A DNA stretch of 64,000 nucleotides, from NCBI RefSeq assembly GCF_022835695.1, contig NZ_BQUV01000006.1, forward strand, positions 450,001-514,000, in the 5' to 3' direction. Positions within the stretch are counted from its first letter, which is position 1. Every line of letters begins with the position of its first letter. Positions 8,390-16,483 of the stretch are shown here, one piece after another. The position numbers and the translations under genes were made by a program. The notes below the pieces were generated by a model. It saw nothing but the letters and a program-made list of their open reading frames with translations, was not told where the DNA came from and did not search any database. The DNA is from Bradyrhizobium sp. Ce-3 (GTDB lineage Bacteria > Pseudomonadota > Alphaproteobacteria > Rhizobiales > Xanthobacteraceae).

Positions 8390-9256
8390 TCAGGCGCGAT
8401 CGAGCACCTCGACGTCGAGTGCTTCGATCGCTCCGGGCTCGGCGGTCGCATCGATCGCTGCGATCCTGTCGCCCGAGATCGTGACCCGCAGCACGACACG
8501 CAGCTTGCCACCGAAGATGACGGCAACGCCGATCTCGCCGTCGACCAGCGCCGCTTTCGCCGCTTGCGCGCGTCCCTTGAAGCTTTCGGCGACCGCAGTG
8601 GCGCCGCGGATCACCGGCAGCGAGCCGAGCCGCTGCGCGGCCTGATCGGCGCGCACCACGACGTCGGGCGCCAGCACCGCGAGCAGCTCCTCGAAATCGC
8701 CGTTGCGGGACGCGGCGAGGAAGGCATCGACGATGCCGCGCTGCCGGCTGAGATCGGCATCCGGCGCCGGCGGCGCGCCCTGCACGCGGCGCCGCGCACG
8801 GCTGGCGAGCTGCCGCGCGGCGGCCGGCGTGCGCCCGACGATCGGCGCGATCTCCTCGAACGGCACCGCGAACATGTCGTGCAGCACGAACGCCAGCCGC
8901 TCGGCCGGCGCCAGCGTTTCCAGCACCACGAGCAGCGCAGCGCCGACGGAATCCGCCATCTCGGTCTCGCGCTCGGACGGATTGTCCGCGATCGGCTCCG
9001 GTACATGCGCATCCATCGGCTCCTCGCGGCGCGATTTGCGCGCGCGCAGCATGTCGAGGCAGATCCGCGCGATCACCGTGGTCAGCCATCCCCCGAGATT
9101 GTCGACCGCAGCACTGTCGGTGCGGCCGAGCCGCAGCCAGGTTTCCTGCACGGCGTCGTCGACCTCGGCGGTCGAGCCCAGCATGCGATAGGCCACCGCC
9201 CGCAACCGCGGCCGGTTGGCCTCGAACTGCTCGGTGAGAAGCTTTTTCTCGTCCAT
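8390..9256 (-). CDS. ECF41-type RNA polymerase sigma factor with C-terminal SnoaL-like domain
   Basis: 288 residues: sigma-2 (AYRMLGSTAEVDDAVQETWLR), sigma-4 (FAVPFEEIAPIVGRTPAAARQLASRARRR), then a fused NTF2/SnoaL-like domain from about residue 165. That architecture defines ECF41, whose C-terminal extension replaces a separate anti-sigma factor. The linker keeps a PEP motif (HVPEPIADNP), but the DGGGR and NPDKL motifs of the extension are degenerate here (ADQAAQR; EPGAIEAL). The divergent gene is carboxymuconolactone-decarboxylase-like, one of the three enzyme classes typically paired with ECF41. An AGGGA ribosome site precedes the start. Confidence 0.88.
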   Translation of the reverse strand: MDEKKLLTEQFEANRPRLRAVAYRMLGSTAEVDDAVQETWLRLGRTDSAAVDNLGGWLTTVIARICLDMLRARKSRREEPMDAHVPEPIADNPSERETEMADSVGAALLVVLETLAPAERLAFVLHDMFAVPFEEIAPIVGRTPAAARQLASRARRRVQGAPPAPDADLSRQRGIVDAFLAASRNGDFEELLAVLAPDVVVRADQAAQRLGSLPVIRGATAVAESFKGRAQAAKAALVDGEIGVAVIFGGKLRVVLRVTISGDRIAAIDATAEPGAIEALDVEVLDRA

Positions 9257-9312
9257 CGGTCACATTCCCTTTGTCCGCTCCGTCATGGCGTTGACGAACG
9301 AAACCGGGCCGA

Positions 9313-9340
9313 TGTGACAACAGATCGGCACCGCGGCGTC
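9313..9340 (+). promoter_or_regulatory. Probable ECF41-dependent promoter
   Basis: TGTGACA at 9313-9319, 17 bp, then CGTC at 9337-9340. The published ECF41 consensus is close to TGTCACA-N16-CGTC, so there is one mismatch and one extra spacer base. It points at the carboxymuconolactone-decarboxylase-like gene, whose start is 23 bp beyond the -10. Confidence 0.65.
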
Positions 9341-9363
9341 AAAAGGCAAATCAGGAGAGTGAC

Positions 9364-9822
9364 ATGATGAAAGCCCGCATGAACCACCCGGTGATGGTTG
9401 TTCCCGAGGCCATGAAGGCGCTGCAGGCGCTCAGCGAGAGCACCAAACCGGCTTTGCCGGAAAAGCTGCTGGAACTGGTGCATCTGCGCGCCAGCCAGAT
9501 CAATGGCTGCAGCGTCTGCGTCGACATGCATCCAAAACTCGCCCGGCGTGCCGGCGAGACCGACGAGCGGCTGTTCGCGGTCGGCGCCTGGCGCGACGCG
9601 CCGTATTTCACCGAGGCCGAACGCGCCGCGCTGGCGCTGACCGAGGCGGTGACCCGGCTCAGCGACCGCGAGGATCCGGTGACGGATGCGGTGTGGGACG
9701 ACGCGGCAAAGCATTTCAACGAGCAGCAGCTGGCGTCCCTGGTGCTCGGCATCGCCGCGATCAACGTCTGGAACCGGCTCAACGTCGCCGTGCGCCAGCC
9801 GGTCGGTGCGTGGAAGGTGTGA
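9364..9822 (+). CDS. Carboxymuconolactone decarboxylase-family (AhpD-like) protein
   Basis: Small all-helical protein of 152 residues. The redox centre is Cys49-x-x-Cys52 with His56 in INGCSVCVDMHPKLA, the AhpD-like thiol-disulfide motif, rather than a true lactone decarboxylase site. The C-terminal part (LGIAAINVWNRLNVAVRQP) is typical of the family. Such proteins act as alkylhydroperoxidase-like reductases or in poorly defined peroxide responses. It diverges from an ECF41 sigma factor, and the 107-bp gap holds a matching promoter, so it is likely the direct target. The start may be Met1 or Met2; the AGGAG site favours 9364 or 9367. Confidence 0.9.
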   Translation: MMKARMNHPVMVVPEAMKALQALSESTKPALPEKLLELVHLRASQINGCSVCVDMHPKLARRAGETDERLFAVGAWRDAPYFTEAERAALALTEAVTRLSDREDPVTDAVWDDAAKHFNEQQLASLVLGIAAINVWNRLNVAVRQPVGAWKV

Positions 9823-9825
9823 GCT

Positions 9826-9868
9826 CCTCTTCTCCCTCTCCCCGTTCTTACGGGGAGAGGTGAAGAGT
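9826..9868. repeat. Intergenic palindrome (CTCTCCCCG type), possible terminator
   Basis: CTCTCCCCG-ttctta-CGGGGAGAG with outer arms CTCTTC/GAAGAG, between convergent genes. It is the same core as at 3.43 and 17.06 kb. It can fold as a strong hairpin but lacks a T run. Confidence 0.75.
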
Positions 9869-9880
9869 GTGCTGCACTGC

Positions 9881-10702
9881 CTATGCCGCTAAGAACTCCA
9901 GCACGAGCTCGCAGTAGCGCTGCGGGGCCTGCTCGAACATCGGGTGCGTGGTGCCCGGGATCATCTCGGTGCGCGAACCCTGCACATTGGCGGCGAGCGC
10001 GTGCAGCACCTTCGGCAGCACGCCCTTGGTGTTGGCGCCGCCGATGAACAGCGTCGGCGTCTTGATCGCCTCCGCGTCGGCCTTGGAGAACGGCGGACGC
10101 TGGTCGCGGGTCTGGCCGAGCAGGGTGGTGGCGTTGTCGCGCAGCAGCTGCTTGGAGGTCGCCGGAATCCGCTTCCAGGCGCCGGGGCCTTCGAGCGCGT
10201 CCATGAAGATCTGCAAGCCGCCGTCGATGTCGCCCTTGGCGATCTCCGCGGCACAGGCCGCAAAGCGCGCGGCCAGCGGCGAAGGGCCCGGCTTGTAATC
10301 CGGGTCGAGGCTCGCATCGAGCTCGCCGCCGGGCTCGGCCAGGATCAGTCTGCGCAGCAGGTCCGGCCGGAGCTGCGCGACGCGGAAGCAGATATGGCCG
10401 CCGCGGGAATGCCCCATCAGGTCGACCGGCCTGGTGTCGAACGCCTCGATGAAGGCGATGACGTCGTCGACATGCTGCGCGATCGAATAGGTGTCGCCGA
10501 CGCCGTCCCAATGCGCCGGAAAGAAATGCCGCAGGCTCACTGCGATCACGCGGTGCGCCCGCGTCAGCGGGCCGAGCACCGCCGACCAGATCCGGAAATC
10601 GCACAGCGAGCCATGGACGCAGACCAGCGGCGGGCCCTTGCCGGTATCTTTGCCGATATCGAGATAGGGCATGTCGAAACCGTTGACGTGGAGGCTGTGC
10701 AT
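9881..10702 (-). CDS. Alpha/beta-fold hydrolase
   Basis: 273-residue serine hydrolase fold. The oxyanion motif is VCVHGSLCDFRIW, the nucleophile elbow GHSRGGH, and the terminal His lies in GTTHPMFEQAP. The strand that normally ends with the catalytic acid (G-x-x-D) reads LFIGGANTKGVLP and has no Asp. The acid is therefore displaced or missing. The frame is open upstream to 10777, but similarity to the family begins at MHSLHVNGFD, so I place the start at 10702; MPYLDIG at 10672 is also possible. The substrate is unknown. It is divergent from ogt and convergent with the AhpD-like gene. Confidence 0.78.
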   Translation of the reverse strand: MHSLHVNGFDMPYLDIGKDTGKGPPLVCVHGSLCDFRIWSAVLGPLTRAHRVIAVSLRHFFPAHWDGVGDTYSIAQHVDDVIAFIEAFDTRPVDLMGHSRGGHICFRVAQLRPDLLRRLILAEPGGELDASLDPDYKPGPSPLAARFAACAAEIAKGDIDGGLQIFMDALEGPGAWKRIPATSKQLLRDNATTLLGQTRDQRPPFSKADAEAIKTPTLFIGGANTKGVLPKVLHALAANVQGSRTEMIPGTTHPMFEQAPQRYCELVLEFLAA

Positions 10703-10847
10703 TCGGGGGCTCGCGGCGGGCGGGAGATGTTGTTGATTTGGCCCAGGTTCCCACGGAATTCGGGTGGATAGCAACATTCTCCAAGCCTAGATTTCAGATC
10801 AACAGCAGGCTCAAATTGATGAGCTGAAGGAACATCTGGAGCGAGCC

Positions 10848-11390
10848 ATGACCGGCCAGCATTTTGCAATCTTCGAGACCATGATCGGCGCCTGCGGCGT
10901 CGTCTGGGGTGAGCACGGCGTCACCGGCGTGCAGCTGCCGATGGGCACCGAGGAGAAGACCCGCAAGCGGATTGCCCAGCGCAACGGCGACGTCACCGAG
11001 GCGGCGCCGCCGGCCGAGGTGCAGCACGCGATCGACGGCATGATCGAGCTGCTTGCCGGCAAGCCGAACGACCTTGCCGACATCGTGCTCGATCTCGACG
11101 GCGTGCCGGAGTTCAACCGCGGCGTCTACGACATCGCGCGCAGGATCCCGCCCGGCAAGACCGTGACCTATGGCGACATCGCCAAGCAGCTCGGCGGCGT
11201 CGAGCTGTCGCGCGACGTCGGCCAGGCATTGGGCCGCAACCCGTGCCCGATCGTGGTGCCCTGCCACCGGGTGCTGGCGGCCGGCAACAAGCCCGGCGGC
11301 TTCTCGGCCAATGGCGGCGTGGTGACCAAGCTGAAGATGCTGCAGATCGAAGGCGCGGTGGTCAACCACACGCCGAGTTTGTTCGATTGA
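10848..11390 (+). CDS. ogt: Methylated-DNA--protein-cysteine S-methyltransferase
   Basis: Direct-reversal DNA repair protein of 180 residues that transfers alkyl groups from O6-alkylguanine to its own cysteine. The active site is IVVPCHRV with acceptor Cys139. The helix-turn-helix with its arginine finger lies around residues 107-132, including SRDVGQALGRNP. GGFSANGG and the following Lys/Leu-rich helix complete the fold. No Ada-type zinc or AraC domain is attached, so this is the constitutive Ogt/AGT form. The start at 10848 follows a GGAGCG ribosome site. Confidence 0.92.
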   Translation: MTGQHFAIFETMIGACGVVWGEHGVTGVQLPMGTEEKTRKRIAQRNGDVTEAAPPAEVQHAIDGMIELLAGKPNDLADIVLDLDGVPEFNRGVYDIARRIPPGKTVTYGDIAKQLGGVELSRDVGQALGRNPCPIVVPCHRVLAAGNKPGGFSANGGVVTKLKMLQIEGAVVNHTPSLFD

Positions 11391-11401
11391 TCGGGGGCGC
11401 T

Positions 11402-11436
11402 CTTATCCTCCCTCTTATCCTCCCTCTTATCCTCCC
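11402..11436. repeat. Tandem 12-bp direct repeat
   Basis: Three near-identical units of CTTATCCTCCCT in a row immediately after ogt. They read into the neighbouring dispersed palindrome. Too short and too regular for a CRISPR array. Confidence 0.8.
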
Positions 11437-11592
11437 CTGGAGGGGGAGGATCGGTTCGCATGAAATGCGAACCGAGGTGGGGTGAAGGTCTCTCGTATCG
11501 GGCGCTGCCCGTGTGGAGAGATCACCCCACCCCGGCTCACATCTCGCTTCGCTCGCTGTGAGTCGACCCTCCCCCTCCAGGGGAGGGTGGCA
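11431..11592. repeat. Large dispersed inverted repeat
   Basis: The outer arms CTCCCCTGGAGGGGGAGG and CCTCCCCCTCCAGGGGAGGG are inverted. Inside are GGTTCGCATGAAATGCGAACC (a hairpin) and a GGTGGGGTGA / TCACCCCACC pair. No coding content is visible. Confidence 0.8.
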
Positions 11593-11621
11593 GCGAGCGG
11601 CTGTCGCGAGTTCGGCTTATG

Positions 11622-12491
11622 TCACGCCGCCTCGCAGACGAACCCGTTGCCCTTCCGCCTGACCTTGCCGACCGACGGCGAGGGGAAATGCGCGGGGCAG
11701 CACAGCGTGTCGGTGTCGCAATAGCGCTCCAGGAAGCTGCGCCGCGTTTTCGCGGCCAGCGCCGGGTCGACGTCGAACTTCGGCGAGATCTCCGGATAAA
11801 GCGTCTGGATCGGCGAGTGCATCAGATCGCCGGCGAACACCGCCTCGTCCTTGCCGCGGCCGAAGGTGAAGGCGAGATGGCCCGGCGTGTGGCCGGGCGT
11901 CGGCAGCACGCGCATGTGATCGCCGATCGTAAAATCATTGCCGACCAGCTCGGCCCGCTTGGCTTCCACCACCGGCAGCACGCTGTCGACGAACGGCGGC
12001 ACCTCGGCTTTGGCGTTGGTCTCGGTCCAATAGTCGAACTCGGTCTTGTCGAACACGTAGCGCGCCTTCGGGAAGGTCGGCACCCAGCGGCCGTTCTCCA
12101 GCCGCGTATTCCAGCCGACATGATCGACATGCAGGTGCGTGCACATCACATAGTCGATGTCATCGACCGCAAAGCCCGCCGAGGCGAGGCCGCGCAGATA
12201 GCTGTCGTCGGTCTTCATGTTCCAGGTCGGCCGCGTCGGGCGCGGCTTGTGGTTGCCGATGCAGCTGTCGATCAGGATGGTGTGGTGCGGCGTCTTCACG
12301 ATGTAGGACTGGAACGCCAGGATCAGCGTGTCGCTGTCGTCAAGCGCGCCGGCCGCCTTCATCCAGGCGCGGTTCTCGGCCAGCAGCTCCGGCGTCAAGG
12401 TGGGAAACATGTCGTGCGCGGGCAGGAATTTCGCTTCCTCCTCGATGACGCGGTGAATGGTGAGATCGCCGGCGGCAAATTTCAGGCTCAT
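11622..12491 (-). CDS. Metallo-beta-lactamase-fold hydrolase (lactonase/MPH-like)
   Basis: 289-residue di-metal hydrolase. The full MBL signature is present: THLHVDHVG gives His119, His121, Asp123 and His124; a later His lies in PTPGHTPGHL, the bridging Asp in FAGDLMHSP, and the last His in CCPAHFPSP. The architecture is that of cytosolic MBL proteins related to methyl parathion hydrolase and AHL lactonases, but the sequence does not fix the substrate. A paralogue with the same layout lies at 15517-16365. No signal peptide. The start follows an AAGGA site. Confidence 0.87.
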   Translation of the reverse strand: MSLKFAAGDLTIHRVIEEEAKFLPAHDMFPTLTPELLAENRAWMKAAGALDDSDTLILAFQSYIVKTPHHTILIDSCIGNHKPRPTRPTWNMKTDDSYLRGLASAGFAVDDIDYVMCTHLHVDHVGWNTRLENGRWVPTFPKARYVFDKTEFDYWTETNAKAEVPPFVDSVLPVVEAKRAELVGNDFTIGDHMRVLPTPGHTPGHLAFTFGRGKDEAVFAGDLMHSPIQTLYPEISPKFDVDPALAAKTRRSFLERYCDTDTLCCPAHFPSPSVGKVRRKGNGFVCEAA

Positions 12492-12563
12492 GATGATTCC
12501 TTGGCGTTGGCGCTTTCGAGCGAAGTGGAATGCGGTCCGCGTGAAGCAGTGCGTGAGAAGGCT

Positions 12564-13757
12564 TTAGCGCGCGTCGCGTACGGCAGGAATGATGATGTTG
12601 GCGAGGATATCCATCGCCGCAAGGCCTTCCTTGGGCTGGCCGTACTGGGCTGCCGTCGTCATCATCACAACATCGAGATCGGGAACGATGATGATGCGTT
12701 GGCCGCCCCAGCCGAACGCGCCGACCCACTTCACTTCCTTTCCCGCGACCAGGGATCGTCCGATCCACCATTGGTGGCCATAGAACAGTGTGCCGCCGAA
12801 ATAGCCGACCGCCTGGAAGTGCGGCATGATCGACTGATCCATCCACAGGGCGGGGACGACCTGTTGCTCCCGCCATCGCCCGTGATCGAGCACGAGCTGG
12901 CCGATCTTCGCGGCGTCGCGCGGCCGCAGCCTGAGGCCGGACGCGGCGGCGATCTTGCCGTTCTTGTACGTCTTCCATTCGAAATCGGTGATGCCGAGCG
13001 GCTCGAACAACGTCTCGCGTGCGAACGACTCGAGCGATTTGCCGGAGACCTGCTCGATGATGTTGCCGAGCAGATCGGTGCCGCCGCCATTGTAGGTCCA
13101 CAGCGTGTCCGGCGGTGCTATGATCGGTTTGCTCAGCACATAGCCGATCGGATCGGCATCGAAGGCGAGATGCGGTTCGTCGTTGTTCGGATCGTTCCAG
13201 GACAGCGTCTCGTCCCATTGGATGCCCGACGACATCGTCAGCAAATGGTGCAGCGTGATCGCGTCCCAGCCGGCTGATTTCACCGATTGGTGCTCGGGGA
13301 AGAATTTCACCACCGGCTCAACGGCGCTGGCGATCAGCTTGCGGTCGATGGCGATGCCGACCAAAAGCGCCGTCACGCTCTTGGTTGCCGATCGCATGTC
13401 GTGCTTGGTCGTCGCCGTGAATTCGGTGCGGCCCTCTGGTTGTCCCCACGGCTGGTCGAGGCCGGTGAAATATTGTTCGAACACCAGTTTGCCATGACGT
13501 GCCACGACAACCGAATGCACCTCGGTGCTGCGCAGGTTGAGTCGCGCGGCGATGCCGCACAGTCGCTCGCCATCCATGCCGACGCTGTCAGGCGAGGCAA
13601 TCGACCAGCCGTCGTCGAGCGCGGCCGGTGATCCGCAAGGCTGTTTCTGTTCGGCTGTCATATCGTCGGCCCTCAGATTGGTGATCGAGGCCGTCAACGC
13701 GAGCGCGAGGCTCGCGCCGAGACGTGAGAGGCGGGAAAAGCGATCGCGAATCGTCAT
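12564..13757 (-). CDS. Exported beta-lactamase-family serine hydrolase (class C/esterase type)
   Basis: 397-residue penicillin-binding-fold serine hydrolase. A signal sequence (MTIRDRFSRLSR then a hydrophobic core) points to the periplasm. The nucleophile motif SxxK is in SATKSVTALLVG, the YxN-type motif is YNGGG, and WGGQRIIIVPD matches the third conserved box. This is the pattern of EstB/6-aminohexanoate-dimer-hydrolase-like enzymes rather than clinical AmpC. The start at 13757 lies 17 bp after the stop of the upstream GST gene, so the two are probably co-transcribed; the open frame continues upstream within the GST gene, but that extension is not protein-like. Confidence 0.86.
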   Translation of the reverse strand: MTIRDRFSRLSRLGASLALALTASITNLRADDMTAEQKQPCGSPAALDDGWSIASPDSVGMDGERLCGIAARLNLRSTEVHSVVVARHGKLVFEQYFTGLDQPWGQPEGRTEFTATTKHDMRSATKSVTALLVGIAIDRKLIASAVEPVVKFFPEHQSVKSAGWDAITLHHLLTMSSGIQWDETLSWNDPNNDEPHLAFDADPIGYVLSKPIIAPPDTLWTYNGGGTDLLGNIIEQVSGKSLESFARETLFEPLGITDFEWKTYKNGKIAAASGLRLRPRDAAKIGQLVLDHGRWREQQVVPALWMDQSIMPHFQAVGYFGGTLFYGHQWWIGRSLVAGKEVKWVGAFGWGGQRIIIVPDLDVVMMTTAAQYGQPKEGLAAMDILANIIIPAVRDAR

Positions 13758-13774
13758 CTCCCCGGCTTCTTCCG

Positions 13775-14389
13775 CTACGCTGCCGGCGGCGCCGAGATCT
13801 TCACCGACGGCCGCTCGAGCATTTTCTGGTAGAACGCGTCGAGCTTCGGATAGGCCTTGCGCCAACCGCAATCGGCGAAGCGGAAATCGGCGTAGCCGAG
13901 CACGCAGACGAGGCCGATCTGCGCGATGTCGAACGACGTGCCGTCGAGCACGTCCGGACGGCTCTCGAACCGCGCCATGCCGGCCCAGGCCCGGTTCCAG
14001 TGATCGTCATACCAGGCCTGCCACAGCGAGCCCTGCGGCCGCACCATCTTCTCGTAGCGGCACAGCAGCATGGAATCGAGCATGCCGTTGAGCAGCGAAT
14101 GGTCGGTCTTCAGCTGCCAGCGCCGCGGGCCGTAGCCCGGGATCAGCCGGCCGCCGCCGAGCTCGTTGAGATATTCGACGATGACGTAGGAATCCAGAAT
14201 CACGTCGCCATGGTCGAGGATCAGCACCGGCAGCTTCTTCAGCGGCGAGATCCTGGAATATTCGTCATTGGCCGTGCCGGGCGCGACGGTGGCCGGAACG
14301 AACTCGATCTTGTCGATCAGGCCGAGCTCGATCGCCGCGATGCGCACCTTGCGGGCGAACGGGGAGGCGGGAGAGAAGGTGAGTTTCAT
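13775..14389 (-). CDS. Glutathione S-transferase
   Basis: 204-residue GST. The thioredoxin-like N-domain begins MKLTFSPASPFARKVR, where the Ser/Pro stretch supplies the glutathione-activating residue. ISPLKKLPVLILD contains the cis-Pro, and VILDSYVIVEYLN is the gamma-glutamyl-binding Asp/Ser segment. The helical C-domain follows from about residue 85. The start at 14389 has an AGAAGGG site; the frame extends upstream only through a dispersed repeat. It is coupled by a 17-bp gap to a secreted serine hydrolase. Confidence 0.9.
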   Translation of the reverse strand: MKLTFSPASPFARKVRIAAIELGLIDKIEFVPATVAPGTANDEYSRISPLKKLPVLILDHGDVILDSYVIVEYLNELGGGRLIPGYGPRRWQLKTDHSLLNGMLDSMLLCRYEKMVRPQGSLWQAWYDDHWNRAWAGMARFESRPDVLDGTSFDIAQIGLVCVLGYADFRFADCGWRKAYPKLDAFYQKMLERPSVKISAPPAA

Positions 14390-14419
14390 GGAGAAGCCCT
14401 TCTGCTGTCGAATTGGATC

Positions 14420-14503
14420 GTCATTGCGAGGAGCGAAGCGACGAAGCAATCCATTCATCCGCATGTGTGGAGAGATGGATTGCTTCGCTTCGCTCGCAAT
14501 GAC
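14420..14503. repeat. Dispersed intergenic palindrome (TCATTGCGAG type)
   Basis: GTCATTGCGAGGAGCGAAGC...GAAGCAATCCAT mirrors ATGGATTGCTTCGC...CTCGCAATGAC, giving a long imperfect hairpin between the FAH-family gene and the GST gene. Confidence 0.85.
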
Positions 14504-14533
14504 GCGCTTGGCGCCAGTGTTCAGCGCGGCAAA

Positions 14534-15376
14534 CTACGCCCCAACGATTTCCTGGCGCTGCTCGCCGAGGCCCTCGATGCCGAGCGTCACGACGTCGCCG
14601 ACATTGAGATATTGCGGCGGCTTCATGCCGGTGCCGACGCCGGGCGGGGTGCCGGTGGTGACGATGTCGCCGGGCAGCAGCGTCATGAACTGCGAGACGT
14701 AGGAGATGCACTTCGCCATGGTGAAGATCATGGTCGAGGTCGAGCCGGTCTGGCGGCGCTGGCCGTTGACGTCGAGCCACATCGACAGCTTCTGCACATC
14801 CGCGATCTCGTCCTTGGTGGCGAGCCACGGGCCGACCGGGCCGAAGGTGTCGTGCGACTTGCCCTTGGTCCACTGACCGAGGCGCTCGATCTGGAAGTTG
14901 CGCTCGGAGACGTCGTTGCAGATGCAGTAGCCGGCAACGTGATTCAGCGCGTCGGCTTCCGAGACATATTTGGCGCGGGTGCCGATGATGGCGGCGATCT
15001 CGACTTCCCAGTCGAGCTTGGTCGAGCCGCGCGGCTTCTCGACCGCGTCGTTCGGGCCCGACAGCGCGGTGTTGGCCTTGAGGAAGAAGATCGGCTCCGA
15101 GGGGATCGGGTTGCCGGTTTCCTTGGCGTGGTCGGAATAGTTGAGGCCGATCGCGACGAACTTGGAGATGCCGGTGACCGGGGCGCCGAAGCGCGGCTTG
15201 CCGGAGACGGCGGGGAGGGAGGCGGGATCGAGGGCGGCAAGCTTCTTCAGCGTATCAGGCGAGTAGGCGTCGCCGGTCAGGTCCTTCAGATGAGCCGACA
15301 GGTCGCGGAGCTGGCCGGATTTATCGATCAGGCCGGGCTTTTCCGCACCCTTTTCGCCATAACGAACAAGCTTCAT
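14534..15376 (-). CDS. Fumarylacetoacetate hydrolase-family protein
   Basis: 280-residue enzyme with the FAH fold. The divalent-metal ligands are Glu124 and Glu126 in LDWEVEIAAIIG and Asp155 in ICNDVSERN. Other family motifs are FVAIGLNYSDHAKETG, TKGKSHDTFGPVGPW and LLPGDIVTTGTPPGVG. That set is typical of the ureidoglycolate lyase/2-keto-3-deoxy-fuconate and acylpyruvate hydrolase branch, so it acts on a C-C or C-N bond of a 2-keto acid; I cannot say which. I prefer ATG at 15376 over an overlapping GTG at 15385, because the AGGGAG site would be too close to the GTG. Confidence 0.87.
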   Translation of the reverse strand: MKLVRYGEKGAEKPGLIDKSGQLRDLSAHLKDLTGDAYSPDTLKKLAALDPASLPAVSGKPRFGAPVTGISKFVAIGLNYSDHAKETGNPIPSEPIFFLKANTALSGPNDAVEKPRGSTKLDWEVEIAAIIGTRAKYVSEADALNHVAGYCICNDVSERNFQIERLGQWTKGKSHDTFGPVGPWLATKDEIADVQKLSMWLDVNGQRRQTGSTSTMIFTMAKCISYVSQFMTLLPGDIVTTGTPPGVGTGMKPPQYLNVGDVVTLGIEGLGEQRQEIVGA

Positions 15377-15516
15377 GTTGATCACTCCCTACGATGTCCT
15401 GAGGATTGTTACTGGTATACCTCGACATGCTTCATGGAACAGCACGGGCGGAAATTCAACCGCCATGAGCGCGCTGCATTGCTGCCAAGCCTTATTTCGA
15501 GGCCATTTCGGGCCGA

Positions 15517-16365
15517 TCAGTCCAGCGCGACGAACCTGAACGCGTCGCCGTCGCGCTTGATGTGGCCGGCATTGAAATGGCCGCCGATCACCAGCGTCGG
15601 CGTGTCGGCAAAGCGCGAGAACAAGTCGCGCCGCGTCGCGGCCGATTGCTTCTGGTCGGAGTCCGCTGTCGACGACCAGTCGAGGTGGTACATCTGGCAG
15701 GGATGATGGGCGACGTCGCCGGTCAACAGTCCTTCCGCGCCGCCGGACTTGATATGGATGCTCATGTGTCCGGGGCTGTGGCCCGGCGTCGGGATCAGCG
15801 TGATCTCCTCGGTCAGCCGGTGATCGCTCGGTACCAGCTCGGCCTTGCCGGCATCCGCGATCGGCTTCACGGAATCGGCGAACACGGCGGCATGCGCGGC
15901 ATCGTCGCTGTGGTCGCGCCAGTGCTCGAATTCGGTCTTGCCGAACACGTAACGCGCCTTGGCGAAGGTCGGCACCCATTTGCCGCCGACGAGCTTGGTG
16001 TTCCAGCCGACATGGTCGACATGCAGATGCGTGCACAGCACGGTGTCGATGCTGTCGGGCGCAAACCCGGCCGCGGTCAGCTTTTCAAGGAATGGATCGC
16101 TGCGGTTGTTCCAGGTCGGTACGTTGCGGCCCTGCTTGTCGTTGCCGAGCCCGGTGTCGACGATGATGCGGTGCTCCGGCGTCTCGACCAGCAGCGAATG
16201 GATCGACATCTTCAGCCGGCCATCCTCATTGGCAAAATGCGGGATCAGCCAGGGCAGGCTCTGGATCTCCTCCCGCCCGGCCAGCGGCAGGATGAAGCGG
16301 GTGCTGCCGACGGTCTCGAGCTCGACGACTTTTGTGATTTTGACTTTGCCGATTGTCCATTGCAT
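15517..16365 (-). CDS. Metallo-beta-lactamase-fold hydrolase, paralogue of the 11.6-kb gene
   Basis: 282-residue MBL protein. CTHLHVDHVGWNTKL is almost identical to the corresponding stretch of the 11622-12491 protein, and VPTFAKARYVFGKTEFEHW also matches it. Remaining metal sites are TPGHSPGHM, LTGDVAHHP and VIGGHFNAGH. The two proteins evidently share an ancestor but differ at the N-terminus, so substrate preference may differ. The start at 16365 (MQWTIGKVKIT) is where family similarity begins; the open frame upstream is Arg-rich and not protein-like. Confidence 0.87.
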   Translation of the reverse strand: MQWTIGKVKITKVVELETVGSTRFILPLAGREEIQSLPWLIPHFANEDGRLKMSIHSLLVETPEHRIIVDTGLGNDKQGRNVPTWNNRSDPFLEKLTAAGFAPDSIDTVLCTHLHVDHVGWNTKLVGGKWVPTFAKARYVFGKTEFEHWRDHSDDAAHAAVFADSVKPIADAGKAELVPSDHRLTEEITLIPTPGHSPGHMSIHIKSGGAEGLLTGDVAHHPCQMYHLDWSSTADSDQKQSAATRRDLFSRFADTPTLVIGGHFNAGHIKRDGDAFRFVALD

Positions 16366-16483
16366 GCGGCGTGTCCTCGATTTTCTTGGTTGTGGCCGGA
16401 CCATGCGGGTTTCCGCGCGCCGGCGCAATGGATCAAGTCGGCGCCTCCTGCGTTACCGCCTCGTTGGATGAAGGAGTGCGCTC

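Noticed and set aside
11402-11436. Short tandem repeat as a CRISPR array
   Set aside because: Units are 12 bp with no spacers and no cas genes are present.
11622-16365. The two MBL proteins as AHL-quenching lactonases
   Set aside because: The metal motif is shared by many hydrolases; nothing in these sequences singles out AHL lactones, so only the fold is claimed.
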